Shown piece by piece: positions 1-5,989 of a stretch of DNA of 14,721 bases. The DNA is from Chloroflexota bacterium. GTDB lineage: Bacteria; Chloroflexota; UBA6077; FW602-bin22; JACQUS01. The position numbers and the translations under genes were made by a program. Below the pieces are notes generated by a model. It was given only the letters and a program-made list of their open reading frames with translations, searched no databases and was not told the DNA's origin. The stretch covers positions 1-14,721 of the forward strand of contig JACQUS010000021.1 in NCBI GenBank assembly GCA_016210125.1, given 5' to 3'. Position 1 is the stretch's first letter, and the number at the start of each line of letters is the position of its first letter.

Positions 1-227
1 AGCCGCGGCTCGGTGGTCACCAGCGTGCGCCGGACGATGCGCACCCGCGCCGCCCGCGGTGTGACCTCGACCAGCTCGGCCTCGGCCTGCCACCCGCTGT
101 CGTCGAGCAGCACGAGCCGCTCGCCGCGGCGCAGCCGCAGCACGCGCGCCACCTGCCGAGCCACCTCGGCCGGCAGGGCCACCTCGTCGCCAGCAAGGAC
201 CTCAGGTGGCAAAAAGAAGCGATGCAC
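1..227 (-). CDS. rsmE: RsmE, 16S rRNA (uracil-1498-N3)-methyltransferase, N-terminal part (cut by window edge)
   Basis: Reading the minus strand from a GTG at 227-225 gives an open frame of 75 codons that leaves the window at position 1. It begins MHRFFLPPEVLAGDEVALP and continues with VARVLRLRRGERLVLLDDSG. This is the typical N-terminal PUA-like domain of RsmE: the MHRFF start, then the 'hhlxxVLRLrxGdxxxlxDgxG' stretch. The family methylates N3 of U1498 in 16S rRNA of the assembled 30S subunit, using SAM. The SPOUT catalytic domain lies outside the window. A GGTGGGGG stretch just upstream of the GTG could serve as ribosome binding site. The gene diverges from the MNT/HEPN pair across about 220 bp. 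Identification rests on 75 residues but the pattern is distinctive. Confidence 0.85.
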   Translation of the reverse strand, partial: MHRFFLPPEVLAGDEVALPAEVARQVARVLRLRRGERLVLLDDSGWQAEAELVEVTPRAARVRIVRRTLVTTEPR

Positions 228-251
228 GCGCGTACCCCCACCGCCCTGGCA

Positions 252-280
252 TCGTTATCCCTCCAGGGAACATTACCCAA
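252..280 (-). promoter_or_regulatory. Possible sigma70-type promoter for rsmE
   Basis: On the minus strand, TTGGGT (280-275) and TAACGA (257-252) are separated by 17 bases, a standard spacing. Transcription would begin about 20 bases before the rsmE GTG at 227. Both hexamers match consensus only partly. An inverted repeat CCCTGG (244-249) / CCAGGG (263-268) overlaps the -10 position. The rest of the 228-450 intergenic stretch shows no other convincing signal; the TATGGT copies at 329-339 could be a -10 for the divergent MNT gene but have no clear -35. Confidence 0.2.
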
Positions 281-450
281 GGGAGAATGAGCCAGGGACG
301 GCCCCCGGCGCAAGCCGGCGGCGAGCCGTATGGTATGGTACATGCTGTCGCGCTGCGGGCGCGTCGGCGGCGGTAGCGTGGCCCGGCGCGGCAGCGCGCG
401 GGGCCGGTGTCGCCTGGTCGTGTGCGAACGGTAGCTTCGGGTTGGAGAAA

Positions 451-858
451 GTGAGCAGCCCTCACGGTGCGGCCCTGAAAGCGCGGCTCGCCGCGGTGTT
501 CCAGACCTTTCCGGAGGTCGAGGCAGCCTTCCTTTTCGGGTCGGAGGCCGAGGGGCGGGCGCGGGCCGAGAGCGACCTGGACGTCGCGGTGCTCCTCGCC
601 GGCGAGGGCGCGGAGCTTGCCCTGAGGCTCCTAGAGGCCCTGGCGGCGGCCGGTTTGGACCGCGTGGACCTCGTGGTGCTGAACCAGGCCGACCCGGTAA
701 CCCGCTTCGAGGCGGTGCGCGCCAATAAACTCCTGTTCGCCCGCGAAGGGTTCGACCGCGGCGGGTTCTACTCTCGGATAGTGCGGGAGTACCTGGACCT
801 CCTGCCCATATTGGAGCCTCAGCGCCAGGCCCTCAGGCGTAGGCTCGCCCGTGCTTAG
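451..858 (+). CDS. mntA: MNT-domain nucleotidyltransferase, MntA-type antitoxin of a HEPN/MNT pair
   Basis: This is a 135-residue protein of the minimal nucleotidyltransferase (Pol beta) fold. After FLF it carries G30-S31, then exactly ten residues, then D42-L-D44: the GSX10DXD motif that binds metal and NTP in active MNT proteins. A third acidic residue, D73 in RVDLVVL, fits the catalytic triad. In the type VII system known from Shewanella and cyanobacteria, MntA transfers AMP to a tyrosine of the HepT toxin and so inactivates it. The stop codon overlaps the start of the HEPN gene by 8 bases, which suggests coupled translation. I chose GTG 451 because the recognisable protein begins just after it and GGAG lies close upstream; TTG 442 is an alternative. 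The frame is open upstream to position 13 but that part is low-complexity Arg/Ser/Ala and looks non-coding. Confidence 0.85.
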   Translation: MSSPHGAALKARLAAVFQTFPEVEAAFLFGSEAEGRARAESDLDVAVLLAGEGAELALRLLEALAAAGLDRVDLVVLNQADPVTRFEAVRANKLLFAREGFDRGGFYSRIVREYLDLLPILEPQRQALRRRLARA

Positions 859-1264
859 ACCAGAGGTGGTGCGCAAGCGGCTGCAAAAACTAGAGGAATA
901 CTTGAACATCCTCGAGCGGCTCGGGTGCTACACGCTCGAGGAGTTCCTCGTGAATCCCGAGCGCTACGGGAGCGCAGAGCGGTTCCTGCAGTTGGCCATC
1001 GAAGCCATCGACGACGTGGCCGCGCATGTGGTAGCCGAGCTGGAGCTGGGCCCAGTGGAGGCCAGGCGCGACCTGGCGAGACACCTGCGGGAGCACTCCT
1101 ACATCGACGAGGACCTGGAGCAGCGATGGATGCGTGTGATCGGGTTTCGCAACATCCTCGTTCACGACTATCTCGAGATCGACCGGAAGCTGGTCTACCG
1201 GGTCCTGAAAGAAAACCTGGTGGACCTCAGGGCTTTGGCCGCCGTTTTTTCCCGTTTTCTTTAG
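851..1264 (+). CDS. hepT: HEPN-domain protein (DUF86), HepT-type toxin
   Basis: This 137-residue protein of the DUF86/HepT family is mostly alpha-helical. The HEPN RNase motif is R100-N-I-L-V-H105-D-Y107 near the C-terminus. That is the full RX4HXY form: Arg and His form the RNase site at the dimer interface, and the Tyr is the residue AMPylated by the partner in characterised type VII systems. Start GTG 851 lies inside the last codons of the MNT gene. Length and motif position are usual for the family. The pair is known to act as a toxin-antitoxin system and in some hosts has been linked to plasmid or phage control; activity here is inferred from intact motifs only. Confidence 0.87.
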   Translation: MLRPEVVRKRLQKLEEYLNILERLGCYTLEEFLVNPERYGSAERFLQLAIEAIDDVAAHVVAELELGPVEARRDLARHLREHSYIDEDLEQRWMRVIGFRNILVHDYLEIDRKLVYRVLKENLVDLRALAAVFSRFL

Positions 1265-1392
1265 GCGTGGACATCGCGCTGCCGTGCAGTGAATACCCTC
1301 GGCATGGTGCCGGGATGAAACACGAAACGGCCGGTGAAGGAGCCGAGACCGGACGTAGCTCTCAGCGCCGCGGTAACGTTATAGTAGCGACA

Positions 1393-1426
1393 GGTAGAGG
1401 GTGGGACGCTGCCCCACTCGCCTACC
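1393..1426 (+). promoter_or_regulatory. Hairpin in the leader of the first glycan-locus gene
   Basis: The 195-bp gap between the HEPN gene and the first SDR contains a two-part inverted repeat: GGTAG (1393-1397) pairs with CTACC (1422-1426), and GTGGG (1401-1405) with CCCAC (1413-1417), with a small internal loop and a 7-base apical loop. It lies about 40 bases before the start codon. No T-tract follows, so it is not a classical terminator; it could be a leader RNA structure. A TATAGT at 1380-1385 just upstream resembles a -10 box but no good -35 is seen. I match it to no known riboswitch. Confidence 0.3.
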
Positions 1427-1436
1427 TCGGTACGGC

Positions 1437-1474
1437 AGATTGAACGTGCTGTCAGGAGATTGAACGTGCCGTCA
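1437..1474 (+). repeat. Tandem duplication covering the translation start of the first SDR gene
   Basis: Two 18-base copies, agattgaacgtgctgtca (1437-1454) and agattgaacgtgccgtca (1457-1474), differ at one base and have a 20-base period. The second copy contains the chosen GTG start (1466) and the first codons. The first copy contains a look-alike GTG (1446) that lacks the AGGAG found between the copies. The period is not a multiple of three, so the first copy is out of frame with the second. Confidence 0.85.
1454..1458 (+). promoter_or_regulatory. Shine-Dalgarno AGGAG that selects GTG 1466
   Basis: AGGAG spans 1454-1458. It is only one base from the in-frame TTG at 1460 but seven bases from the GTG at 1466. 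The second spacing is normal for translation initiation, so GTG 1466 is taken as the start and the TTG as too close. Confidence 0.65.
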
Positions 1475-2443
1475 ATCGAAGGCGCGCGCGTGCTCGTGAT
1501 CGGCGGGGCCGGCTTCCTCGGCTCGCACATCGTCGACCAACTGACCCTGGAGCCGGTGCGCGAGATCGTCGTGCTCGACAACTTCGTCCGCGGCACGCGC
1601 ACCAACCTGCGCCAGGCCGTCCGCGACCCGCGCGTGCGCGTGGTCGACGGCAGCATCACCGACCTCGACTGCCTGCGCGAGGTGATACGGGGCAGCGACT
1701 ACGTCTTCCACCTCGCCGCCCTCTGGCTGTACGAGTGCGTCCACCAGCCACGCTCGGCGCTGGAGGTCAACGTCGTCGGCACGTACAACGTCGTCGAGAC
1801 GGCCCAGGCCGCCGGGGTCAAGCGCATCGTGTACTCGTCCTCGGCCTCGGTCTACGGCGATGCGCTGCTCACGCCCATGACCGAGGAGCACCCGTTCAAC
1901 AACCGCACGATGTACGGCGCGACGAAGATCGCCGGCGAGCAGTTTCTGCGCGCTTTCTACGAGGGGCACCGCCTGCCCTACGTGGGCCTGCGCTACATGA
2001 ACATCTATGGCCCGAGGATGGACTACCAGGGCACCTACGTCAGCGTGATCATGAAGGTGCTCGACCGCATCGACCAGGGCCTGCCGCCGGTCATCTTCGG
2101 CGACGGCTCGCAGGCCTACGACTTCGTCCACGTCGAGGATGTGGCGCGGGCAAATGTCCTGGCGATGGGGAGCGACGTGGCCGACGAGTTCTTCAACGTC
2201 GGCATGGGCGTGAAGACCACCATCAACGAGCTGGTCGAGCTGCTGCTGAAGATCACTGGCTCGCCGCTCGAGCCCGAGTACCGGCCACAGGAGCAGATGT
2301 TCGTCACCCACCGTGTGGGCAGCACGGAGAAGGCCGAGCGCGTGCTTGGTTTCCGCGCGCGCATCCCGCTAGAGGAGGGCCTGCGCTCGGTCGTCGCCTG
2401 GCGGCGGGAGGACCAGCGCCAGCCCATCGTGGAACGCGCGTGA
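1466..2443 (+). CDS. NAD-dependent epimerase/dehydratase, extended SDR (UDP-glucose 4-epimerase-like)
   Basis: A 325-residue extended short-chain dehydrogenase. The nucleotide-binding loop is GGAGFLG at residues 13-19, with D38 at the end of the second strand, which favours NAD. The catalytic set is S124-126 in YSSSASVYGD plus Y150-G-A-T-K154. RYMNIYGPR and DFVHVEDVA further on are typical of sugar-nucleotide epimerases and dehydratases. The likely role is epimerisation or dehydration of a UDP- or dTDP-sugar in the cytoplasm; exact substrate cannot be told. The start GTG 1466 is set by AGGAG seven bases upstream. It leads the locus, and the next SDR begins 10 bases after its stop. Confidence 0.88.
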   Translation: MPSIEGARVLVIGGAGFLGSHIVDQLTLEPVREIVVLDNFVRGTRTNLRQAVRDPRVRVVDGSITDLDCLREVIRGSDYVFHLAALWLYECVHQPRSALEVNVVGTYNVVETAQAAGVKRIVYSSSASVYGDALLTPMTEEHPFNNRTMYGATKIAGEQFLRAFYEGHRLPYVGLRYMNIYGPRMDYQGTYVSVIMKVLDRIDQGLPPVIFGDGSQAYDFVHVEDVARANVLAMGSDVADEFFNVGMGVKTTINELVELLLKITGSPLEPEYRPQEQMFVTHRVGSTEKAERVLGFRARIPLEEGLRSVVAWRREDQRQPIVERA

Positions 2444-2453
2444 GGCAGATCGC

Positions 2454-3371
2454 GTGCCAGACGTGCTCGTGACCGGAGCCTCAGGCTACCTCGGCCAGCA
2501 CCTCGTGCGCGCGCTCTGCGCCGACGGGCTGGCAGTGCGTGGCTTGGCGCGCTCCGTGCGGCCGGCCGGCCTTCCGGCCATCGAGTGGCGGCGGGGCGAC
2601 GTCTGCGTACCCGGCGACGTGGCGTCGGCCGCCGGCGACTGCGCGGCCGTCGTTCACCTGGCCTGCCGGCCGCTGCGACAGAGCTTCGCCGATCCCGCCG
2701 GCGACTTCGCCGTCAACGCCGGCGGCACGCTCAACGTTCTGGCGGCCGCGCGGCAGGCAGGTGTCGGCCACGTGGTCTACGCCTCGACGGCGCAGGTCTA
2801 CGGCGCCGGCCAGCCGCCCTTCGCCGAGGAGGCGCCGACCGCGCCACGCTCGCCGTACGCCGCCAGCAAGCTCTGCGGCGAGGTGATGTGCACCACGTTC
2901 GCGCGGTGCTACGGGCTGGGGATCACGGTGCTGCGCATCTTCAACGCCTACGGTCCGGCCGCCGACGGCGCGGAGCGCGGCACGGTCGAGGCCCTCTTCG
3001 TCCGCCGCGTTGCGCAAGGACTGCTGCCGGTCGTCACCGGCCATCCCGACGAAGCGCGCGACTTCGTGCACGTGCGCGACGTGGTGCGCGCGATCCAGCG
3101 AGCGCTGCACGTCGGCCCGACGAGCGAGGTAATCAACATTGGCAGCGGGGTGCCGACGACGATGCGCGAGCTGGCCGATCTCGTCATCTCGCTGGCCGGC
3201 GTGCCGCTCAGCCCGGTCGTCGAGGTCGGCGACGGTCCTCCGCTGCGCATCCAGGCCGACACGCACAAGGCCCGGACCGTGCTGGGGTTTGCGGCGCAGG
3301 TGGCGCTGCGCGATGGCCTGGCCGAGATGCTGGAGCTGGCGCGGCAGCGAGTGGGGCAGGTGGCGCGATGA
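2454..3371 (+). CDS. NAD(P)-dependent SDR, sugar-nucleotide reductase/epimerase-like
   Basis: A 305-residue second extended SDR. Residues 7-14 form the TGASGYLG cofactor loop. The strand after it ends in VRGLARS, with Arg rather than Asp, which suggests NADP(H) rather than NAD. The active site is S111/T112 in YASTAQVYG with Y135-A-A-S-K139. LRIFNAYGP and ARDFVHVRDVVRA are family landmarks. The N-terminus is shorter than that of the preceding SDR, starting straight at the first beta strand. Start GTG 2454 has TGAGGCAG upstream. Its stop overlaps the next start as ATGA (3368-3371), so it is probably translationally coupled to the aminotransferase. Together the two SDRs may supply keto-sugars to that enzyme. 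Confidence 0.87.
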   Translation: MPDVLVTGASGYLGQHLVRALCADGLAVRGLARSVRPAGLPAIEWRRGDVCVPGDVASAAGDCAAVVHLACRPLRQSFADPAGDFAVNAGGTLNVLAAARQAGVGHVVYASTAQVYGAGQPPFAEEAPTAPRSPYAASKLCGEVMCTTFARCYGLGITVLRIFNAYGPAADGAERGTVEALFVRRVAQGLLPVVTGHPDEARDFVHVRDVVRAIQRALHVGPTSEVINIGSGVPTTMRELADLVISLAGVPLSPVVEVGDGPPLRIQADTHKARTVLGFAAQVALRDGLAEMLELARQRVGQVAR

Positions 3372-4537
3372 GCATCCCGATCACCAAGCCGTTCTTCGGG
3401 CCCGAGGAGCTGCGCGCCGTGCAGCAGCCGCTGGAGAGCGGCTGGGTCGTCCAGGGGCCCTTCGTCAAGCAGTTCGAGGAGCAGTTTGCCGCCTTCGTCG
3501 GCGCGCGGCACGCCGCCGCGACCAGCTCGTGCACGACGGCGCTGCACATCGCCGTCGCGGCGCTGGGGCTGAAGCCCGGCGACGAGGTCATCGTGCCGGC
3601 CTTCACCTGGGTCTCGACGGCCAACGTCGTTGAGTACATGGGCGCGCGGCCGGTCTTCTGCGACGTCGACCTAGCGACCTTCAACGTCGCGGTGGGGCAG
3701 CTTGCTGCGCAGGTCACCCCGCGCACGGTGGGCATCGTTCCGGTGCACCTCTTCGGCCTCTGCGCCGACGTGCAGCCGATCCTCGACCTCGCCGCGCGCC
3801 ACGGGCTGTGGGTCATCGAGGACGCCGCCTGCGCTTTCGGCGCCTGGTACGGCGGCCGCCATGCCGGCACCTTCGGCGACGCCGGCTGCTTCAGCTTCCA
3901 CCCCCGCAAGTCGATCACCACCGGCGAGGGCGGCATGATCACCGCCGCGCGCGCCGACCTGGACGCGCTGGCGCGCTCGCTGCGCGACCACGGCGCCTCG
4001 CGCTCGGACCTCGCCCGCCACCAGGGCAAAGCCAGCTTCCTGCTCTCGGAGTACAACCACCTGGGCTACAATTTCCGCATGACCGACCTCCAGGGCGCGC
4101 TCGGCTGCGCGCAGATGCAGCGCGCGGCGTGGATCCTGGCCGAGCGGGCGCGCCGGGCGCAGCGCTACGACGCGCTGCTGGCCGATCTGGACTGGCTGGC
4201 GACGCCGGTCGTGCCCGCGGGCTCCGTCCATGGCTACCAGGCCTACGTCTGCCTCTTTCGCCCGGAGGAGCCGACGCTGGCCAACGTCGAGCGGCTGCAC
4301 GCCTGGCGCAACGAGCTGATGGCGCGCCTAGAGGAGCGCGGCATCGCCACGCGCCAGGGCACGCACGCGCCGGTCATCCAGGGCTACTACGCCGTGAAGT
4401 ACGGCCTGCGGCCGGAGCAGTTCCCGAATGCTTACATCGCCGACCGCCTGAGCCTCGCCTTGCCTCTGTATGCGCAGATGACTGACGCGGAGCAGGACTT
4501 CGTCTGCGCCAGCCTGCGGGAGGCGCTGCGTGCGTAG
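3368..4537 (+). CDS. DegT/DnrJ/EryC1/StrS-family PLP sugar aminotransferase
   Basis: A 389-residue fold-type I PLP enzyme of the sugar aminotransferase family. Signs are TKPFFGPEE at the N-terminus, SSCTTALHIAVAAL (residues 53-66), GDEVIVPAFTW, VPVHLFG (125-130), and ED152AACAFGA, where Asp contacts the PLP ring nitrogen. FSFHPRKSITTGEGGM carries the Schiff-base lysine K181. Such enzymes transfer the amino group of glutamate or glutamine to a keto-sugar nucleotide and make amino sugars for surface glycans or antibiotics. Length is normal. The frame is open far upstream (to 2585), but that stretch is the out-of-frame SDR; ATG 3368 gives the complete family N-terminus. Its last 8 bases overlap the methyltransferase start. 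Some relatives are dehydratases, but those usually have His at the PLP lysine position, and Lys is present here. Confidence 0.93.
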   Translation: MSIPITKPFFGPEELRAVQQPLESGWVVQGPFVKQFEEQFAAFVGARHAAATSSCTTALHIAVAALGLKPGDEVIVPAFTWVSTANVVEYMGARPVFCDVDLATFNVAVGQLAAQVTPRTVGIVPVHLFGLCADVQPILDLAARHGLWVIEDAACAFGAWYGGRHAGTFGDAGCFSFHPRKSITTGEGGMITAARADLDALARSLRDHGASRSDLARHQGKASFLLSEYNHLGYNFRMTDLQGALGCAQMQRAAWILAERARRAQRYDALLADLDWLATPVVPAGSVHGYQAYVCLFRPEEPTLANVERLHAWRNELMARLEERGIATRQGTHAPVIQGYYAVKYGLRPEQFPNAYIADRLSLALPLYAQMTDAEQDFVCASLREALRA

Positions 4538-5612
4538 AGCGCTGCTCGAGCTGCTGGTCGATCCGCTCACCCAGGAGCCGCTGGCGCTCGACCCCGGCTG
4601 GCAGGGCACGGCCGACGCGGTGATCGAGGGCACGCTGCGCAGCCCGGCCGGCCGCGCCTACCCGATCGTCGGCGGCATCCCGCGCTTCGTCGGCACGGCG
4701 GACACCGACCAGCGCCAGACGGAGCGCAGCTTCGGCTACAAGTGGCAGCAGCGCGCGACCTACGAGTCGGCCGCGATGCGCGCCAGCCACCAGTGCTGGC
4801 TCGCCGAGCGCTACGGCTTTGCCGGCGCGGACGAGATGCAGACGTACTTCGGCAGCCGGCGGCGCATTCTCGACGCCGGCTGCGGCGGCGGCTACAGCAC
4901 CGGCACATGGCTGGACACCCGCTGGCGCGGCGGCGCGATGTGGGTCGGCGTGGACATTTCGGAGGCCATCGACGTGGCGCAGGCCCGCTTCGGCGCGCTC
5001 CCCGGCACGCACTTCGTGCAGGCCGACCTGCTGGCCCTGCCGTTCCGCGACGCGAGCTTCGACACGGTCTTCTCCGAGGGCGTGCTGCACCACACGCCTT
5101 CGACCGAGCGCGCGCTGCGGTCAGTCGTCGCCGCGCTGGCGCCGGGCGGCGAGGTGCTGTTCTACGTCTACCGCAAGAAGGGGCCGGTCCGCGAGTTCAC
5201 CGACGACTACATCCGCGAGGCGGTCGCGCCGCTCGATCCCGCGGCGGCCTGGGAGCGGCTGCGCCCGCTGACGCGGCTGGGGCAGGCGCTGGCCGCGCTG
5301 CGCGCCGAGGTCGAGGTGCCGGAGGATATCCCGCTGCTGGGCATCGCGGCCGGCCGCTACGACGTGCAGCGCTTGATCTACTGGCACTTCGCCAAGCTCT
5401 TCTGGAACGAGTCGTTTACGTTCGAGGAGAACAACCACGTGAACTTCGACTGGTACCACCCACGCTACGCCCACCGGCACAGCGAGGACGAGGTGCGCCG
5501 CTGGTGCGCCGCGTGCGGCCTGGCGACCACGCGCTTCGACGCGCAGGAGAGCGGGTTCACGGTGCGCGCTGTGAAAGACCAGAGACCTGATACTCACCGG
5601 AGTCAGCGCTAG
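4530..5612 (+). CDS. SAM-dependent methyltransferase with Trm112-like N-terminal domain
   Basis: A 360-residue two-domain protein. Residues about 5-54 (LLVDPLTQEPLAL, then GTLRSPAGRAYPIVGGIPRFV) resemble the Trm112p-like domain often fused to methyltransferases, but they lack the zinc-binding cysteines. Residues about 112-215 form a class I methyltransferase: motif I LDAGCGGGYS (114-123), acidic D142 in GVDIS for the SAM ribose, ADLLALPF (motif II region) and FDTVFSEGVLHHTP. The roughly 150-residue C-terminal part, rich in Trp and Tyr, has no assignment. It probably methylates a sugar or glycan intermediate (N- or O-methylation). GTG 4530 follows GGGAGG at about seven bases and overlaps the aminotransferase end by 8 bases, so the two may act in sequence. 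Confidence 0.85.
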   Translation: MRRALLELLVDPLTQEPLALDPGWQGTADAVIEGTLRSPAGRAYPIVGGIPRFVGTADTDQRQTERSFGYKWQQRATYESAAMRASHQCWLAERYGFAGADEMQTYFGSRRRILDAGCGGGYSTGTWLDTRWRGGAMWVGVDISEAIDVAQARFGALPGTHFVQADLLALPFRDASFDTVFSEGVLHHTPSTERALRSVVAALAPGGEVLFYVYRKKGPVREFTDDYIREAVAPLDPAAAWERLRPLTRLGQALAALRAEVEVPEDIPLLGIAAGRYDVQRLIYWHFAKLFWNESFTFEENNHVNFDWYHPRYAHRHSEDEVRRWCAACGLATTRFDAQESGFTVRAVKDQRPDTHRSQR

Positions 5613-5644
5613 CATGATGGCGTACGGAGCTCCAGAGGGGGAGT

Positions 5645-5667
5645 GCAGAGGGGCTTCGCCCCTCTGC
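5645..5667 (+). terminator. Strong intergenic hairpin, possible terminator or dispersed GC repeat
   Basis: GCAGAGGGGC (5645-5654) and GCCCCTCTGC (5658-5667) form a perfect 10-bp stem around the 3-base loop TTC. GGAGT (5640-5644) and ACTCC (5674-5678) can extend it with a bulge. A further partial copy, CCAGAGGGG, lies just before (5632-5640). It sits 33 bases after the methyltransferase stop and before the DUF2283 gene. No U-tract follows, so intrinsic termination is uncertain; GGGGCTTCGCCCC-type hairpins also occur as dispersed intergenic repeats. The remainder of the 5613-5729 gap shows no gene. Confidence 0.5.
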
Positions 5668-5729
5668 GTATCCACTCCGGGCTGGGGTGGGGCATATCGT
5701 GCCGCCATACGGTGGAAGGGCGTGCGGCG

Positions 5730-5939
5730 ATGAGAATTCAGTACGATTCTGAGGCCGACGTCCTCCTCCTCGTTCTCCGCGAAGATCCTCCGGTGGATGC
5801 TGTCGAGGGGCAGGGTGGAGTCATCATCAGCTACGGTGAGGACGGCGATCCGGTGAGCGTGGAGTTCCTCAACGCTTCCGTGCGCCAACTGATCCGCCAC
5901 GGCGAGGTAAGTGTCACCGTCTCCACAAGGGTCGCTTGA
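5730..5939 (+). CDS. DUF2283 family small protein
   Basis: A 69-residue protein beginning MRIQYDSEADVLLLVL and containing GGVIISYGEDGDPVSVEFLNAS. This is the DUF2283 pattern: a YD..aD.l.... strand pair, then a turn with a D.-like '.GdpVsvEfLnAs' segment. The family has no settled biochemical role; members are often paired with DUF4258 proteins in toxin-antitoxin-like settings, but no partner is visible here. ATG 5730 has GGAAGGG nine bases upstream. The frame is open upstream to 5643 but that part runs through the hairpin and is unlikely to be translated. Its place between two glycan genes, with its own leader, suggests a later insertion or an independent unit. Confidence 0.75.
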   Translation: MRIQYDSEADVLLLVLREDPPVDAVEGQGGVIISYGEDGDPVSVEFLNASVRQLIRHGEVSVTVSTRVA

Positions 5940-5944
5940 GGATT

Positions 5945-5989
5945 TCGAAGGTTACTGTGTCGAAGGTTAGTCTGTCAAAGGTTGCTCCA
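5945..5989 (+). repeat. Three imperfect 15-bp tandem repeats ending at the asnB start codon
   Basis: tcgaaggttactgtg (5945-5959), tcgaaggttagtctg (5960-5974) and tcaaaggttgctcca (5975-5989) are consecutive 15-base units. The third contains AAAGG, the likely ribosome binding site of asnB, and its last base is the A of the ATG. All units carry an AAGGTT core. In asnB's frame a TAG stop occurs at 5968-5970, so the units do not extend the protein. Confidence 0.8.

Noticed and set aside
13..450. Upstream extension of the MNT gene frame
   Set aside because: The translation is Arg/Ser/Ala-rich, overlaps rsmE on the other strand, and has no relation to the MNT fold.
1241..1264. T-runs (TTTTTT, TTTT) at the end of the HEPN gene as a terminator
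   Set aside because: They encode the FS and RFL codons at the protein end and no GC hairpin stands before them.
1315..1443. 42-codon open frame before the first SDR
   Set aside because: No convincing ribosome site and no recognisable protein; it runs through the 1393-1426 hairpin.
1472..2311. Minus-strand open frame opposite the first SDR
   Set aside because: Low-complexity His/Asp/Val/Ala translation typical of an antisense shadow; the plus-strand gene has clear SDR motifs.
5643..5729. N-terminal extension of the DUF2283 protein
   Set aside because: It would translate the perfect hairpin, and the family begins at the MRIQYD segment with its own ribosome site.
5945..5989. CRISPR-like array
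   Set aside because: The units are only 15 bases, contiguous, without spacers.
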